Below, piece after piece: positions 52,219 through 63,873 of a stretch of 64,000 nucleotides of DNA. The notes under the pieces were generated by a model, which worked only from the letters and a program-made list of their open reading frames with translations, was not told the origin of the DNA and made no database searches. The DNA lies in contig JAMPCA010000001.1 of NCBI GenBank assembly GCA_023666425.1, positions 212,820 through 276,819 on the forward strand, written 5' to 3'. Each line of letters opens with the position of its first letter. Within the stretch, counting starts at the first letter, position 1. A program made the position numbers and the translations under genes. Origin of the DNA: Muribaculaceae bacterium (GTDB taxonomy: Bacteria; Bacillota; Clostridia; Lachnospirales; Lachnospiraceae).

Positions 52219-52260
52219 AAATAATCCTTCTAATAGAAGAAAAGACCACAAAAATGTGGC

Positions 52261-52395
52261 CTAAGCTGATAATCTTTTTCTTCCTTTAAGTCTTCTTGCC
52301 GCCAAAACTTTTCTTCCGCCTGCAGTACTCATTCTTTTCCGAAAACCATGCACACGGGAACGCTGTCTCCTTTTTGGTTGGAATGTCATCTTCAT
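52261..52395 (-). CDS. rpmH: 50S ribosomal protein bL34
   Basis: Ribosomal protein of 44 residues, [19 protein letters not shown] then [19 protein letters not shown] and RKRLSA, a full match to the L34 family. AAGGAGGTGG precedes the ATG. It leads the leftward transcript rpmH-rnpA-yidD-yidC-jag away from the origin. Confidence 0.98.
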   Translation of the reverse strand: MKMTFQPKRRQRSRVHGFRKRMSTAGGRKVLAARRLKGRKRLSA

Positions 52396-52434
52396 CGTTA
52401 TCCACCTCCTTTATGTTAAAAAACATCACTTGTG

Positions 52435-52462
52435 ATTATATCAGAAAAAACGCGCAAGTCAA
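52435..52462 (-). promoter_or_regulatory. Predicted promoter of rpmH-rnpA
   Basis: Minus strand: -35 TTGACT (52457-52462), 16-nt spacer, -10 TATAAT (52435-52440), 40 nt upstream of rpmH. Confidence 0.75.
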
Positions 52463-52486
52463 TAAAAAATGAACATTTTTTTTAAG

Positions 52487-52596
52487 TTATCCTCATTTTG
52501 TGGATAACTTATGGATAACTTCTGCATTATTGGGATAATCTGTTTCCACTCATTTTCTGATTAAACGTTGATTTCAGGCTCAAAATAGTGTAGTAT
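52487..52596. promoter_or_regulatory. rpmH-dnaA origin segment with DnaA boxes and dnaA promoter
   Basis: The spacer has one perfect DnaA box on the minus strand (TTATCCACA, plus TGTGGATAA at 52499-52507), and near-boxes TTATCCTCA (52487-52495), ATGGATAA close by and GGGATAA further on. A candidate dnaA promoter is TTGATT (52568-52573), 17 nt, TAGTAT (52591-52596). Together with the dnaA-dnaN spacer this is the probable bipartite oriC of Firmicutes. Confidence 0.7.
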
Positions 52597-52656
52597 TATA
52601 TTCGTAGGATTATGGGTTACTGTCCTATTTTATCATCAAAGATGTGGAGAAGCAGA

Positions 52657-54012
52657 ATGGATATTGTAATTGAGAAATGGGATGAAATACTGAATACCGT
52701 AAAAGAGGAGTTCGATATCAGCGATGTATCCTTCGATACATGGATTCGTCCCCTGCAGGTTTACGCCATTGAGGACAATATCCTTTATATACTTGTTCCC
52801 ACCGAGCAGATGGGTCTTGGCTACATTACCAAAAAGTATCTAAAGCCCCTGCACGTTGCTATCGTAGAGATTACTAAGATTGAATATCAGATTGAGTTCG
52901 TCCTCCCTGAGCAGGCAGAATCCCTTAATATAAAGAAGAAACTCACTCAAAAACCAGCGCCTGCAGTTGTAGAAGACCACTCAAACCTGAATCCAAACTA
53001 TACCTTTGACACCTTTGTCGTAGGCAACAATAACCGTTTTGCCCACTCCGCCTCCCTTGCAGTAGCGGAATCTCCGGGCGAAGCATACAATCCTCTCTAT
53101 ATATACGGAGGACCCGGACTTGGCAAGACACACCTTATGCACTCGATTGGCCGCTTTATTTTAGCCAAGAATCCAAATACGAGAGTCTTATATGTGACCT
53201 CTGAGGAATTCACCAACGAAGTGATCGAATCCATTCGAAACGGAAATGCCTCTTCTATGACAAAGCTGCGGGACAAATACCGCAAGGTAGACGTTCTGAT
53301 GATTGACGATATCCAGTTCATCATTGGAAAGGAAAGTACACAGGAGGAATTTTTCCACACTTTCAACACTCTGCAATCCCAGGGAAAGCAGATTATCCTG
53401 ACCTCCGACAAGCCTCCCAAAGAGATGGAGACTTTAGAGGAGCGGATCCGTTCCCGCTTTGAATGGGGACTGATGGCAGATATCGGCGTCCCGGACTACG
53501 AGACGCGTATGGCCATTCTTCGAAAGAAGGCTGAAAATGATAACATTATCCTCGATGATGAGGTACTAAACTATATCGCCACGAACATTAAATCCAACGT
53601 CCGTGAGCTGGAAGGAGCGCTAAACAAGCTTTTAGCCTTCAACAATCTGGTTCACGAGCATATTACGATGGATATCGCTGAAAAGGAATTGGCCAACATC
53701 ATTACACCGGACAAGCCACAGACCATCACACCACAGCTCATTATTGAGGTGGTGACAGAACATTTCAATCTTTCCATCGACCAGATGATTGGCAAGGGAC
53801 GAAGCAAGAATATCGCAGGCCCGCGCCAGATTGCCATGTATCTTTGCAAGACTATGACGGACTGTCCGCTGGACGCGATTGGCGTTTTGCTTGGCAACCG
53901 GGATCACTCCACCATTATCCACGGAGTGAAGAAAATTGAAGAGGATTACGATAAAAATGAAGCCACTCGGTCATTGATCGAAACTATCAAGAAAAAGATC
54001 AACCCGAATTAG
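52657..54012 (+). CDS. dnaA: Chromosomal replication initiator DnaA
   Basis: Initiator that binds DnaA boxes and melts oriC. 451 residues from the ATG at 52657, which has GTGGAGAAGC upstream; the longer open frame adds 15 residues not seen in the family. Domain I is about 1-85 (MDIVIEKWDEIL), a linker, then the AAA+ domain with GGPGLGKTHL and VLMIDDIQF, and the C-terminal DNA-binding domain with NRDHSTIIHGVKKI, the DnaA-box reading signature. It autoregulates through boxes upstream. Confidence 0.98.
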   Translation: MDIVIEKWDEILNTVKEEFDISDVSFDTWIRPLQVYAIEDNILYILVPTEQMGLGYITKKYLKPLHVAIVEITKIEYQIEFVLPEQAESLNIKKKLTQKPAPAVVEDHSNLNPNYTFDTFVVGNNNRFAHSASLAVAESPGEAYNPLYIYGGPGLGKTHLMHSIGRFILAKNPNTRVLYVTSEEFTNEVIESIRNGNASSMTKLRDKYRKVDVLMIDDIQFIIGKESTQEEFFHTFNTLQSQGKQIILTSDKPPKEMETLEERIRSRFEWGLMADIGVPDYETRMAILRKKAENDNIILDDEVLNYIATNIKSNVRELEGALNKLLAFNNLVHEHITMDIAEKELANIITPDKPQTITPQLIIEVVTEHFNLSIDQMIGKGRSKNIAGPRQIAMYLCKTMTDCPLDAIGVLLGNRDHSTIIHGVKKIEEDYDKNEATRSLIETIKKKINPN

Positions 54013-54219
54013 TTTCTTCCTATTTAAATGTACCTGAACTACATATTTTGCTTATTCACGTTTATCCTCAGGTCTTTCACGGACTTCCCGGGGAGTTATC
54101 AAACGCGAAATGCCTTTTGTTTTGTGGGCTGAATGATGTTATACACTTATAAACGCCCCCTAATAATATGAATACTGATTTCTTTATATATTTATTTAAC
54201 CAGAGGAAGGAGTTTTCAA
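54013..54219. promoter_or_regulatory. dnaA-dnaN spacer, second part of the probable origin
   Basis: The 207-bp gap holds a near-DnaA box TTATCCTCA (54062-54070), TTATCAAAC and TTATACACT close matches, and an A+T-rich run near 54160-54200 that could be the unwinding element. No gene is visible. AGAGGAAGGAG before dnaN is its ribosome site. Confidence 0.6.
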
Positions 54220-55332
54220 ATGAAACTGATCTGTTCAAAAGCAAACCTACTACGAGGAGTCAACATCGTGTCGAAAGCTGTTCCTACCAGAACAACGATG
54301 GCGATTCTGGAATGTATTCTGATCGACGCTTCCACAAATGAAATTAAGCTGACTGCGAATGATATGGAATTAGGAATCGAGACAAGAATAGAGGGGGAGA
54401 TTGCAGAGAGAGGAGTAATTGCACTGGATGCAAAAATTTTCTCTGAGATCGTCCGCAAGCTTCCGGACAGTGATGTAATCATTGAGACAGATTCCTCCTT
54501 TAAGACGGTAATTACCTGTGAAAAGGCTAAATTTAATATTGTAGGCAAGTCAGGGGACGATTTTTCTTATATTCCCTATATTGAAAAGAATGATTCCATT
54601 GTGATCTCTCAGTTTACGCTCAAGGAAGTGATTCGGCAGACAATCTTTTCAATTGCGGATAACGATAACAATAAACTTATGAGCGGCGAACTGTTTGAGA
54701 TTGACGAGAATCAGCTGAAAGTGGTATCGCTGGACGGACACAGAATTTCTATCCGCAATATTGAGTTAAAAAATCATTACGACCATAAAAAGGTAGTCGT
54801 TCCGGGCAAGACTTTGCAGGAAATCAGTAAAATCATTCCCGGAAATGTGGACGAGGATGTGATTATCTATCTGACAGACAATCATATCGTGTTTGATTTT
54901 GACACGACCACAGTGGTATCGCGTCTGATTGAGGGTGAATACTTTAAAATCAATCAGATGCTTTCCTCCAACTATGAGACAAAGGTAGTGATCAATAAGA
55001 GAGAGCTTTTAGACTGTATCGATCGTTCCACGCTTCTGGTGAAGGAGGGGGACAAGAAGCCGATCATTATGAATATTACGGACGGCAACATGGAATTAAA
55101 AATCAATTCTTTCATTGGATCTATGAATGAGGATATTGATATTACCAAAGAGGGAAGGGATATACTGATTGGCTTTAACCCGAAGTTCTTCATCGATGCG
55201 CTGCGCGTGATCGACGAGGAAGAGGTGAGTCTGTATATGGTGAATCCAAAGGCTCCCTGCTTTATCAGGGACGACGAGGGGAAATTCATATATTTGATTC
55301 TTCCGGTTAATTTTAACAATGCAGTAAACTAG
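54220..55332 (+). CDS. dnaN: DNA polymerase III beta subunit (sliding clamp)
   Basis: Ring-shaped clamp that tethers the polymerase to DNA; 370 residues with three similar domains of about 120 residues each. Start MKLICSKANLLRGVNIVSKA, conserved KAVPTRTTMAILE, and C-terminal VNPKAPCFI and LPVNFNN segments match DnaN. AGGAAGGAG precedes the ATG. Directly follows dnaA in the standard order. Confidence 0.98.
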   Translation: MKLICSKANLLRGVNIVSKAVPTRTTMAILECILIDASTNEIKLTANDMELGIETRIEGEIAERGVIALDAKIFSEIVRKLPDSDVIIETDSSFKTVITCEKAKFNIVGKSGDDFSYIPYIEKNDSIVISQFTLKEVIRQTIFSIADNDNNKLMSGELFEIDENQLKVVSLDGHRISIRNIELKNHYDHKKVVVPGKTLQEISKIIPGNVDEDVIIYLTDNHIVFDFDTTTVVSRLIEGEYFKINQMLSSNYETKVVINKRELLDCIDRSTLLVKEGDKKPIIMNITDGNMELKINSFIGSMNEDIDITKEGRDILIGFNPKFFIDALRVIDEEEVSLYMVNPKAPCFIRDDEGKFIYLILPVNFNNAVN

Positions 55333-55339
55333 GTGAAAT

Positions 55340-55555
55340 ATGATAACGGTAAATATCAGAGAAGAAGATGAATTTATAAGGCTTGGCCAGGCTTTGAAGA
55401 AGGCTGGTGTGGTAGGCTCCGGTCTTGACTCTAAGCTTGTGATTCAGGATGGACTGGTAAAGGTAAACGGTGAGGTTGAGACCCGGAGAGGAAAAAAGCT
55501 GTACGGCGGAGAGGTCGTCTCCTACGATGGAGAGACAGTATCAGTGGTCAAATGA
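55340..55555 (+). CDS. S4-domain RNA-binding protein (YaaA/RlbA-like)
   Basis: 71-residue protein that is a single S4 RNA-binding domain: FIRLGQALKKAGVVGSGLDS, then LVKVNGEVETRRGKKLYGGE. The conserved position between dnaN and recF, 7 nt after dnaN, identifies it as the YaaA family, implicated in ribosome assembly. It overlaps recF by 4 nt. Confidence 0.95.
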   Translation: MITVNIREEDEFIRLGQALKKAGVVGSGLDSKLVIQDGLVKVNGEVETRRGKKLYGGEVVSYDGETVSVVK

Positions 55556-56643
55556 TTATAGAGTCGATTGAGCTGAGTAATTTTCGTAATTATGAGAAGC
55601 TGGAGCTTTCTCTGGACGGGGGAACCAATATTTTTTATGGGGACAATGCCCAGGGAAAGACGAATATATTAGAAGCGGTTTATCTGAGCGGTACTACAAA
55701 ATCCCATAAGGGGAGCAGAGACAGGGAAATGATTCGTTTTGGGGAGCAGGAGTCCCATATTCGAACCCTTGTCAGAAAAAATGATAAAAAGTACCAGATA
55801 GACATGCACCTGAAAAGAAACGGATCAAAAGGGGTGGCAATTAACCGGATTCCGATACGAAAAGCCAGTGAGCTGTTTGGAATTCTAAATATTGTCTTTT
55901 TCTCCCCGGAAGATTTAAATATTATCAAGAACGGCCCGGCGGAGCGGAGAAGATTTCTTGATTTGGAGCTGTGCCAGCTGGATAAACTGTATCTGTCAGA
56001 TTTATCCAATTACAATAAAGCCTTAAACCAGCGCAATAAGCTGCTAAAGGATATTTATTATAACCGGGAGCTTTTGGATACTCTTCCCATGTGGGACATG
56101 CAGCTGCTGGACTATGGGAAGAGAGTGATAGAAAAACGCAGAAGCTTCGTGGAGGAATTAAATGAGATCATTGATGGAATTCATTCTCATATTTCCGGCG
56201 GCAAAGAGAAACTGCTGTTAAAGTATGAGCCATGTATTGATGATCTGTTCTTTGAAGATGAGCTTTTAAGGTCTAAGGACAGGGATTTAAAGCTGTGCCA
56301 GACGACGGTAGGGCCACACAGAGACGATATGCTTTTTTCCGTGAATGGCATTGATATCCGCAAATTTGGTTCGCAGGGGCAGCAGAGAACCTCTGCATTA
56401 TCGTTAAAGCTTTCAGAAATAGATTTGGTGAAAAGATCGATTCACAATACACCGGTGCTTTTACTAGATGATGTATTGTCAGAACTTGACAGCAGCCGGC
56501 AGAATTATCTTTTGAACAGTATCACGGATATTCAGACAATGATTACCTGCACCGGACTGGAAGAATTTGTGAGTAACAGATTTCAGATTAACCGCGTGTT
56601 TGAGGTAAAGAGCGGGCATGTCCTGCAGCCGGTGGTAAGTTGA
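55552..56643 (+). CDS. recF: DNA replication and repair protein RecF
   Basis: SMC-like ATPase loading RecA at gaps. 363 residues with Walker A GDNAQGKTNILEA near residue 31, a signature around FGSQGQQRTSALSLK, and Walker B in PVLLLDDVLSELD. Start overlaps the S4-domain gene by 4 nt, so translation is coupled. Confidence 0.98.
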   Translation: MIIESIELSNFRNYEKLELSLDGGTNIFYGDNAQGKTNILEAVYLSGTTKSHKGSRDREMIRFGEQESHIRTLVRKNDKKYQIDMHLKRNGSKGVAINRIPIRKASELFGILNIVFFSPEDLNIIKNGPAERRRFLDLELCQLDKLYLSDLSNYNKALNQRNKLLKDIYYNRELLDTLPMWDMQLLDYGKRVIEKRRSFVEELNEIIDGIHSHISGGKEKLLLKYEPCIDDLFFEDELLRSKDRDLKLCQTTVGPHRDDMLFSVNGIDIRKFGSQGQQRTSALSLKLSEIDLVKRSIHNTPVLLLDDVLSELDSSRQNYLLNSITDIQTMITCTGLEEFVSNRFQINRVFEVKSGHVLQPVVS

Positions 56644-56688
56644 CTGCATTGATCTGAGAAGAGGTCGTTGGAGGATAGATCGCATTAG

Positions 56689-58632
<1,944 letters not shown>

Positions 58633-58649
58633 AAAAGAGGATTAGAATA

Positions 58650-61133
58650 TTGGATGACAAGATTTTTGATCAAATAAAGCAGGTGGATTTAAAAAAGACC
58701 ATGGAAACCTCCTACATTGATTATGCCATGAGCGTAATCGCCAGCCGTGCGCTGCCGGATGTGAGAGATGGACTTAAGCCCGTACAGAGACGCGTGCTTT
58801 ATTCCATGATTGAATTGAATAATACGCCGGACAAGCCTCACCGGAAATGCGCCCGTATCGTGGGTGATACGATGGGTAAATACCATCCGCACGGAGACAG
58901 CTCGATTTATGGCGCGCTGGTAAATATGGCGCAGTACTGGTCTACCCGTTATCCACTTGTGGACGGACATGGGAATTTTGGTTCGGTAGATGGTGACGGG
59001 GCTGCCGCTATGCGTTATACAGAGGCACGCCTGTCAAAAATCTCTATGCAGATGATTCGGGATATAGACAAAAATACGGTGAATTTTACGCCGAATTTTG
59101 ACGAGACGGAGAAAGAGCCTACCGTTCTTCCCGCCAGATATCCAAACCTTTTAGTCAATGGTACGACTGGTATTGCAGTCGGCATGGCTACCAATATTCC
59201 CCCTCACAATCTGCGTGAAGTTATTTATGCGGTTGTAAAACTGATTGACAATGATATTGAGGGAAAAGAGACAGATATTGAGGAGCTTATCAATATAGTG
59301 AAAGGTCCGGATTTTCCTACGGGAGGAGTTATTCTTGGTACTTCCGGCATCAATGAAGCGTACCGGACGGGACGTGGAAAAATCCGCGTGCGTGCGGTCA
59401 CAGATATTGAGCCAATGGAGAATGGAAAAAACCGTATTGTTGTGACGGAGCTTCCCTATCTGGTAAATAAAGCGCGGCTGATTGAGAAAATTGCAGATTT
59501 ACATAAGGAAAAACGTATAGATGGAATTACAGACTTGAGAGACGAATCTGACCGCGAGGGAATGCGGATTGTGATTGAACTCCGGAGGGACGTGAATCCG
59601 AGCGTTGTGTTGAACCTGCTTTATAAGCATACCCAGCTGCAGGATACTTTTGGTGTGATCAATCTTGCGCTGGTGAATAATGAACCGAAGATTTTAAACC
59701 TCTATGAGCTTTTAAATTATTACCTGATTCACCAGAAAGAAGTCATTACCAGACGTACACAGTACGATCTGAACAAGGCGGAAGAACGCGCCCATATTTT
59801 ACAGGGTTTGCTGATTGCGCTGGATAATATTGATGAAGTAATTGCCATTATCCGGGGAAGCCGGACGACGGCTGACGCAAAAGCAACGCTGATGGAGCGT
59901 TTTGGATTGTCGGATGCGCAGTCCCAGGCAATTGTAGACATGCGGCTCCGCGCCCTGACCGGTTTGGAGAGAGAAAAGCTGGAGAAGGAATTCAAAGAGC
60001 TCATGGCAAAAATCGAAGAATTGAAGGCAATTCTTGCAGACGAAAAGAAGCTGCTTACAGTGATCCGGACGGAAATTCTTGAGATTGCGGATAAATACGG
60101 AGATGAGCGTAAAACACAGATTGGTTACGATGAGTTTGATATTTCCATGGAGGATCTGATTCCGGAATCGAATGTTGTCATTACCATGACAAAGGTTGGC
60201 TATATCAAGCGTATGGGTACAGATAATTTCAAGAGCCAGCACCGCGGCGGCAAAGGAATCAAAGGCATGGATACGATTCAGGATGACTATATCGTAGAGA
60301 TGCTTATGACAACGACCCACCATTATCTGATGTTTTTTACAAATACGGGGCGTGTATACCGAATTAAAACCTATGAGATTCCAGAGGCCAGCCGCACTTC
60401 CAGAGGAACGGCAATTGTGAACCTGATTTCTCTGCAGCCGGATGAGAAAATTACGGCAGTTATTCCTATTAAGAAATATGAAGACGGTAAGTTCCTGTTT
60501 ATGGCTACAAGAAACGGACTGGTTAAGAAAACGCCGATACGGGATTATGAAAATATTCGTAAAACAGGACTTGCGGCAATCAATCTCAGAGACGATGATA
60601 AGCTGATAGAAGTCAAAATTACGGATAACACCGAGGATATTTTTATGTTTACGAAGTATGGACAGTGTATCCGTTTCAAGGAGACAGATGTGCGCAGTAC
60701 CGGACGTACAACGATGGGTGTGATTGGAATGAATCTGTCTCCGGGAGATCAGATCATTGCTATGCAGATGAACTCGCAGGGTGATTCCGTAATGATCGTG
60801 TCTGAGCGCGGTCTTGGAAAATGTACCTTAACCAGCGAGTTCACAGTGCAGAACCGCGGCGGTAAAGGAATCAAATATTACAAGATTACAGAGAAGTCCG
60901 GCAATCTGGTAGGTGTGAAAGCTGTGGGAGTTGACGATGAGATCATGCTGATCACTACAGAGGGAATTATCATTCGCATTAAAGTAAATGAGACAGCTCT
61001 GCTTGGACGTATCACCTCTGGCGTGAAGCTGATCAATCTTTCAGACGATGTAACCGTTGCGAGTGTTGCGCGGGTGGTAGAGGACAAGTCACTGATGCCG
61101 CCGGAAGAGGAAGAAGCTTTGGATGAACAGTAA
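58650..61133 (+). CDS. gyrA: DNA gyrase subunit A (TTG start)
   Basis: Cleavage-rejoining subunit of gyrase. 827 residues. The start is TTG at 58650 with AAAAGAGG about 9 nt upstream; the nearby ATG is out of frame. The active-site tyrosine is in [11 protein letters not shown] near residue 122. The C-terminal pinwheel domain begins around residue 510, and the GyrA box reads [10 protein letters not shown]. The tail is acidic (EEEEALDEQ). Next to gyrB as usual. Confidence 0.98.
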   Translation: MDDKIFDQIKQVDLKKTMETSYIDYAMSVIASRALPDVRDGLKPVQRRVLYSMIELNNTPDKPHRKCARIVGDTMGKYHPHGDSSIYGALVNMAQYWSTRYPLVDGHGNFGSVDGDGAAAMRYTEARLSKISMQMIRDIDKNTVNFTPNFDETEKEPTVLPARYPNLLVNGTTGIAVGMATNIPPHNLREVIYAVVKLIDNDIEGKETDIEELINIVKGPDFPTGGVILGTSGINEAYRTGRGKIRVRAVTDIEPMENGKNRIVVTELPYLVNKARLIEKIADLHKEKRIDGITDLRDESDREGMRIVIELRRDVNPSVVLNLLYKHTQLQDTFGVINLALVNNEPKILNLYELLNYYLIHQKEVITRRTQYDLNKAEERAHILQGLLIALDNIDEVIAIIRGSRTTADAKATLMERFGLSDAQSQAIVDMRLRALTGLEREKLEKEFKELMAKIEELKAILADEKKLLTVIRTEILEIADKYGDERKTQIGYDEFDISMEDLIPESNVVITMTKVGYIKRMGTDNFKSQHRGGKGIKGMDTIQDDYIVEMLMTTTHHYLMFFTNTGRVYRIKTYEIPEASRTSRGTAIVNLISLQPDEKITAVIPIKKYEDGKFLFMATRNGLVKKTPIRDYENIRKTGLAAINLRDDDKLIEVKITDNTEDIFMFTKYGQCIRFKETDVRSTGRTTMGVIGMNLSPGDQIIAMQMNSQGDSVMIVSERGLGKCTLTSEFTVQNRGGKGIKYYKITEKSGNLVGVKAVGVDDEIMLITTEGIIIRIKVNETALLGRITSGVKLINLSDDVTVASVARVVEDKSLMPPEEEEALDEQ

Positions 61134-61161
61134 GAAAACAAAAGAAGGAATTGCATGAAGT

Positions 61162-62007
61162 ATGGTAAGAGAAATTGATACGAAAGTAATTACAGAAAAC
61201 GTAAAGGAAATGTGTGTGGAAGCGAATCATTTTCTCTCCTGCGATATGAATAATGCAATAAAAAATGCTGTTCATACAGAAAAATCCCCGCTTGGCCAAA
61301 AAATTTTGAGCCAGCTGGAGGAGAATCTTAAGATTGCAGGCGAGGAAATGATTCCCATCTGTCAGGATACGGGAATGGCTGTATTTTTCATAGAAATTGG
61401 CCAGGATGTGCATTTTATTGGCGGACAGCTCGAAGAGGCAGTCAATGAGGGCGTGCGGCAGGGCTATACAGAAGGTTATCTGCGTAAGTCTGTAGTGGGA
61501 GATCCGATTCTGCGGGAAAACACAAAGGATAATACTCCGGCAGTGATTCATTATTCCATTGTTCCCGGAAGTCAGGTGAAAATCACTTTTGCTCCCAAGG
61601 GTTTTGGAAGCGAGAACATGAGCCGTGTATTCATGCTAAAACCGGCAGATGGCATAGAGGGTGTCAAGAATGTTATTCTTACCGCAGTAAAGGATGCGGG
61701 GCCGAATGCCTGCCCGCCAATCATTGTAGGTGTGGGCATCGGGGGAACTTTCGAGAAATGTGCGATTCTGGCAAAGAAAGCCCTGACCCGTCCAATTGGG
61801 GAGGCATCGACAATTTCCTATGTAGCGGAATTGGAAAAAGAGCTTTTATACAAAATCAATTGTCTCGGCATCGGCCCGGGCGGTCTTGGCGGGACAACTA
61901 CAGCCCTTGCTGTGCATATTAACACATTTCCCACACACATTGCAGGTCTTCCGGTGGCAGTCAATATATGCTGTCATGTAAACCGGCATGTAGTGAGGGA
62001 ACTATAG
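61162..62007 (+). CDS. Class I fumarate hydratase, alpha subunit
   Basis: Iron-sulfur-dependent fumarase (or L-tartrate dehydratase) alpha chain of 281 residues, converting fumarate to malate. Conserved cysteines that bind the 4Fe-4S cluster are in CQDTGMAVFF, GPNACPPIIVGVG and GGTFEKCAIL. The alpha and beta chains form one active site; the beta chain gene is 1.1 kb downstream, with a radical SAM gene between. Ribosome site GAAGGAATTG before the ATG is close to the gyrA stop. Confidence 0.94.
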   Translation: MVREIDTKVITENVKEMCVEANHFLSCDMNNAIKNAVHTEKSPLGQKILSQLEENLKIAGEEMIPICQDTGMAVFFIEIGQDVHFIGGQLEEAVNEGVRQGYTEGYLRKSVVGDPILRENTKDNTPAVIHYSIVPGSQVKITFAPKGFGSENMSRVFMLKPADGIEGVKNVILTAVKDAGPNACPPIIVGVGIGGTFEKCAILAKKALTRPIGEASTISYVAELEKELLYKINCLGIGPGGLGGTTTALAVHINTFPTHIAGLPVAVNICCHVNRHVVREL

Positions 62008-62017
62008 AGGATAAAAA

Positions 62018-63034
62018 ATGGATTTTAAAGAAATAACAGTATGTCTTGATATGCATGGCTGTCCCAACCGCTGTAGACATTGCTGGGTTGGGGCAACGCC
62101 AAACGGTAATATGGATACCTCTGAAATAGCTTTTGCAGCTGAACAGTTTCGGCCATTTACAAATTGCTTAGAAATTTTAAACTGGTACAGAGAACCGGAT
62201 TTTCATAATAATTACAGAGAGCTTTGGGAACTTTGCAAAAAATATTCCGACAAGCATACAGAACACTTCGAGCTAATCAGTGTATGGAGGCTTGTGCGGG
62301 ACAGGGAATATGTAAAGTGGCTTTCCTCACTTGGACTTAAAGCTGCACAGCTTACAGTTTTCGGTGATGAGGAGACTACAGATTTTTATACGGGGAGAAA
62401 GGGTGCATATCGGGATATAATAAAAGCGATTGAGATATTACTGGAAAATAGGATTGCAGTGCGTATACAGACCTTTATCAACAAAGAAAATATAGATAAG
62501 CTGGCGCATATTGAGTGGCTGATAGGGCAGTATGAATCAGAGAATATATCCTTTTTTCTGCATCCGGGTTCCTGCGATGGTGAAAACGAAAAGCTTTATG
62601 ACATGAGGGTAACACCTGGGGATATCGAAAAAATCCCTGAAAAGCTTGCAGAATATACATGCAGATATATGGGAACAGATAAGCTCATGGATGTATTTGG
62701 AAAAACAGAGCAGTTTCTCTATGAAAAGCTGCAGGGAAATGATTCTACAGAAAGTTATGTAAGTGAAAGTCCTGTTTTTTATGTTGACAGAAATTTTAAT
62801 ATCTACCCCAATATCAGCACTCCGGCGCAGCACTGGTATCTTGGAAATATAAAGACGGACAGTGTAGAGGCAATCTTAACAAAATACAGAGAGAGCGGCA
62901 GTATTGCAATGCACACCCGACTGACAGTTCCCATCGGTGAAATTGTAAGACAGCAGGGAGACAGAGGAAGCCAGCGTCTTTTTGAGGAAGAAGATTACAT
63001 TACTTTTCTTCTGAACAAATACTGTAGGGCATAA
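62018..63034 (+). CDS. Radical SAM protein of unknown substrate
   Basis: Iron-sulfur enzyme of 338 residues. The cluster motif is CPNRCRHCW (CxxxCxxC) at about residues 15-22, within VCLDMHGCPNRCRHCWVG. The following Gly-rich and beta-barrel segments fit a radical SAM core (about 5-230). The C-terminal part (about 245-338) resembles a SPASM-like domain (YVDRNFNIYPNISTPAQHW, NIKTDSVEAIL) but lacks its cysteines. It starts 10 nt after the fumarase alpha gene and ends 42 nt before the beta gene. No peptide substrate or partner gene is seen nearby. Confidence 0.85.
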   Translation: MDFKEITVCLDMHGCPNRCRHCWVGATPNGNMDTSEIAFAAEQFRPFTNCLEILNWYREPDFHNNYRELWELCKKYSDKHTEHFELISVWRLVRDREYVKWLSSLGLKAAQLTVFGDEETTDFYTGRKGAYRDIIKAIEILLENRIAVRIQTFINKENIDKLAHIEWLIGQYESENISFFLHPGSCDGENEKLYDMRVTPGDIEKIPEKLAEYTCRYMGTDKLMDVFGKTEQFLYEKLQGNDSTESYVSESPVFYVDRNFNIYPNISTPAQHWYLGNIKTDSVEAILTKYRESGSIAMHTRLTVPIGEIVRQQGDRGSQRLFEEEDYITFLLNKYCRA

Positions 63035-63076
63035 TGGATTGCTTTATCCGAAGAAAATGCGAGAGGGATAAAATAA

Positions 63077-63634
63077 ATGGAAAAATATATAAACACGCCA
63101 ATCACAGAGGAGACGACCGCTGGTCTGAAAAGTGGGGATTATGTCTACATTACGGGCGAACTGTATGTGGCGAGGGACGCCGCACACAAGCGAATGACAG
63201 AGGCTCTGGACAGAGGAGAGGAACTTCCAATCGACATTAAAGACGCCACGATCTATTATATGGGACCTTCCCCTGCAAGAGAGGGTCGTCCCATCGGCTC
63301 GGCAGGCCCCACGACTTCTACACGCATGGATAAATATGCACCCAGACTTTTAGATTTGGGCGAAAAGGGAATGATTGGCAAAGGAAAACGTTCAGTGGAA
63401 GTCGTTCAGGCACTTATCCGCAACAAAGCTGTATATTTCGCCGCAGTGGGGGGCGCAGGCGCGCTCTTATCCAAATGTATTAAAAGTGCAGAAATTATCT
63501 GTTATGAAGATTTGGGAGCAGAAGCGGTTCGCAAAATATATGTAGAAAATTTTCCGGTGATCGTTGTGATTGACCGGGAAGGAAATAACCTTTATGAGAG
63601 TGCAGTGCGGGAATTTTCCGGCTGCTGTTCATAA
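63077..63634 (+). CDS. Class I fumarate hydratase, beta subunit
   Basis: Beta chain of 185 residues, completing the class I fumarase/tartrate dehydratase. Conserved segments are GDYVYITGELYVARD, GPTTSTRMDKYAP, GEKGMIGKGKRS and YFAAVGGAGALL. The alpha chain lies at 61162-62007. The ribosome site is AGAGGGATAAAA before the ATG. The operon-like order alpha, radical SAM, beta is unusual. Confidence 0.94.
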   Translation: MEKYINTPITEETTAGLKSGDYVYITGELYVARDAAHKRMTEALDRGEELPIDIKDATIYYMGPSPAREGRPIGSAGPTTSTRMDKYAPRLLDLGEKGMIGKGKRSVEVVQALIRNKAVYFAAVGGAGALLSKCIKSAEIICYEDLGAEAVRKIYVENFPVIVVIDREGNNLYESAVREFSGCCS

Positions 63635-63663
63635 AAATATTTTCCGCAGATTAAAAAAAGTGA

Positions 63664-63692
63664 TTGACAAAGCCTGAATAGTTTAGTATTAT
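63664..63692 (+). promoter_or_regulatory. Predicted promoter of tRNA-Ser
   Basis: -35 TTGACA (63664-63669), 17-nt spacer, -10 TATTAT (63687-63692), about 48 nt before the tRNA. Confidence 0.75.
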
Positions 63693-63739
63693 GTATAAGC
63701 ATCACATAAGTGAACAATTTTATATTAGAAAATAACTTT

Positions 63740-63827
63740 GGAGAAGTACTCAAGTGGCCGAAGAGGTGCCCCTGCTAAGGGTATAGGTCGGGAAACCGGC
63801 GCGAGGGTTCAAATCCCTCCTTCTCCG
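63740..63827 (+). tRNA. tRNA-Ser (anticodon GCU)
   Basis: 88 nt with a 7-bp acceptor stem (GGAGAAG / CTTCTCC), discriminator G, a T-loop GGTTCAAATCC and a long variable arm typical of class II tRNA. The anticodon loop CTGCTAA gives anticodon GCU (63774-63776), reading AGC and AGU serine codons. Confidence 0.96.
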
Positions 63828-63873
63828 CTCTATTTTCTGAAATAAATTGTTTATTTTTTTTCTTTAAGATATG

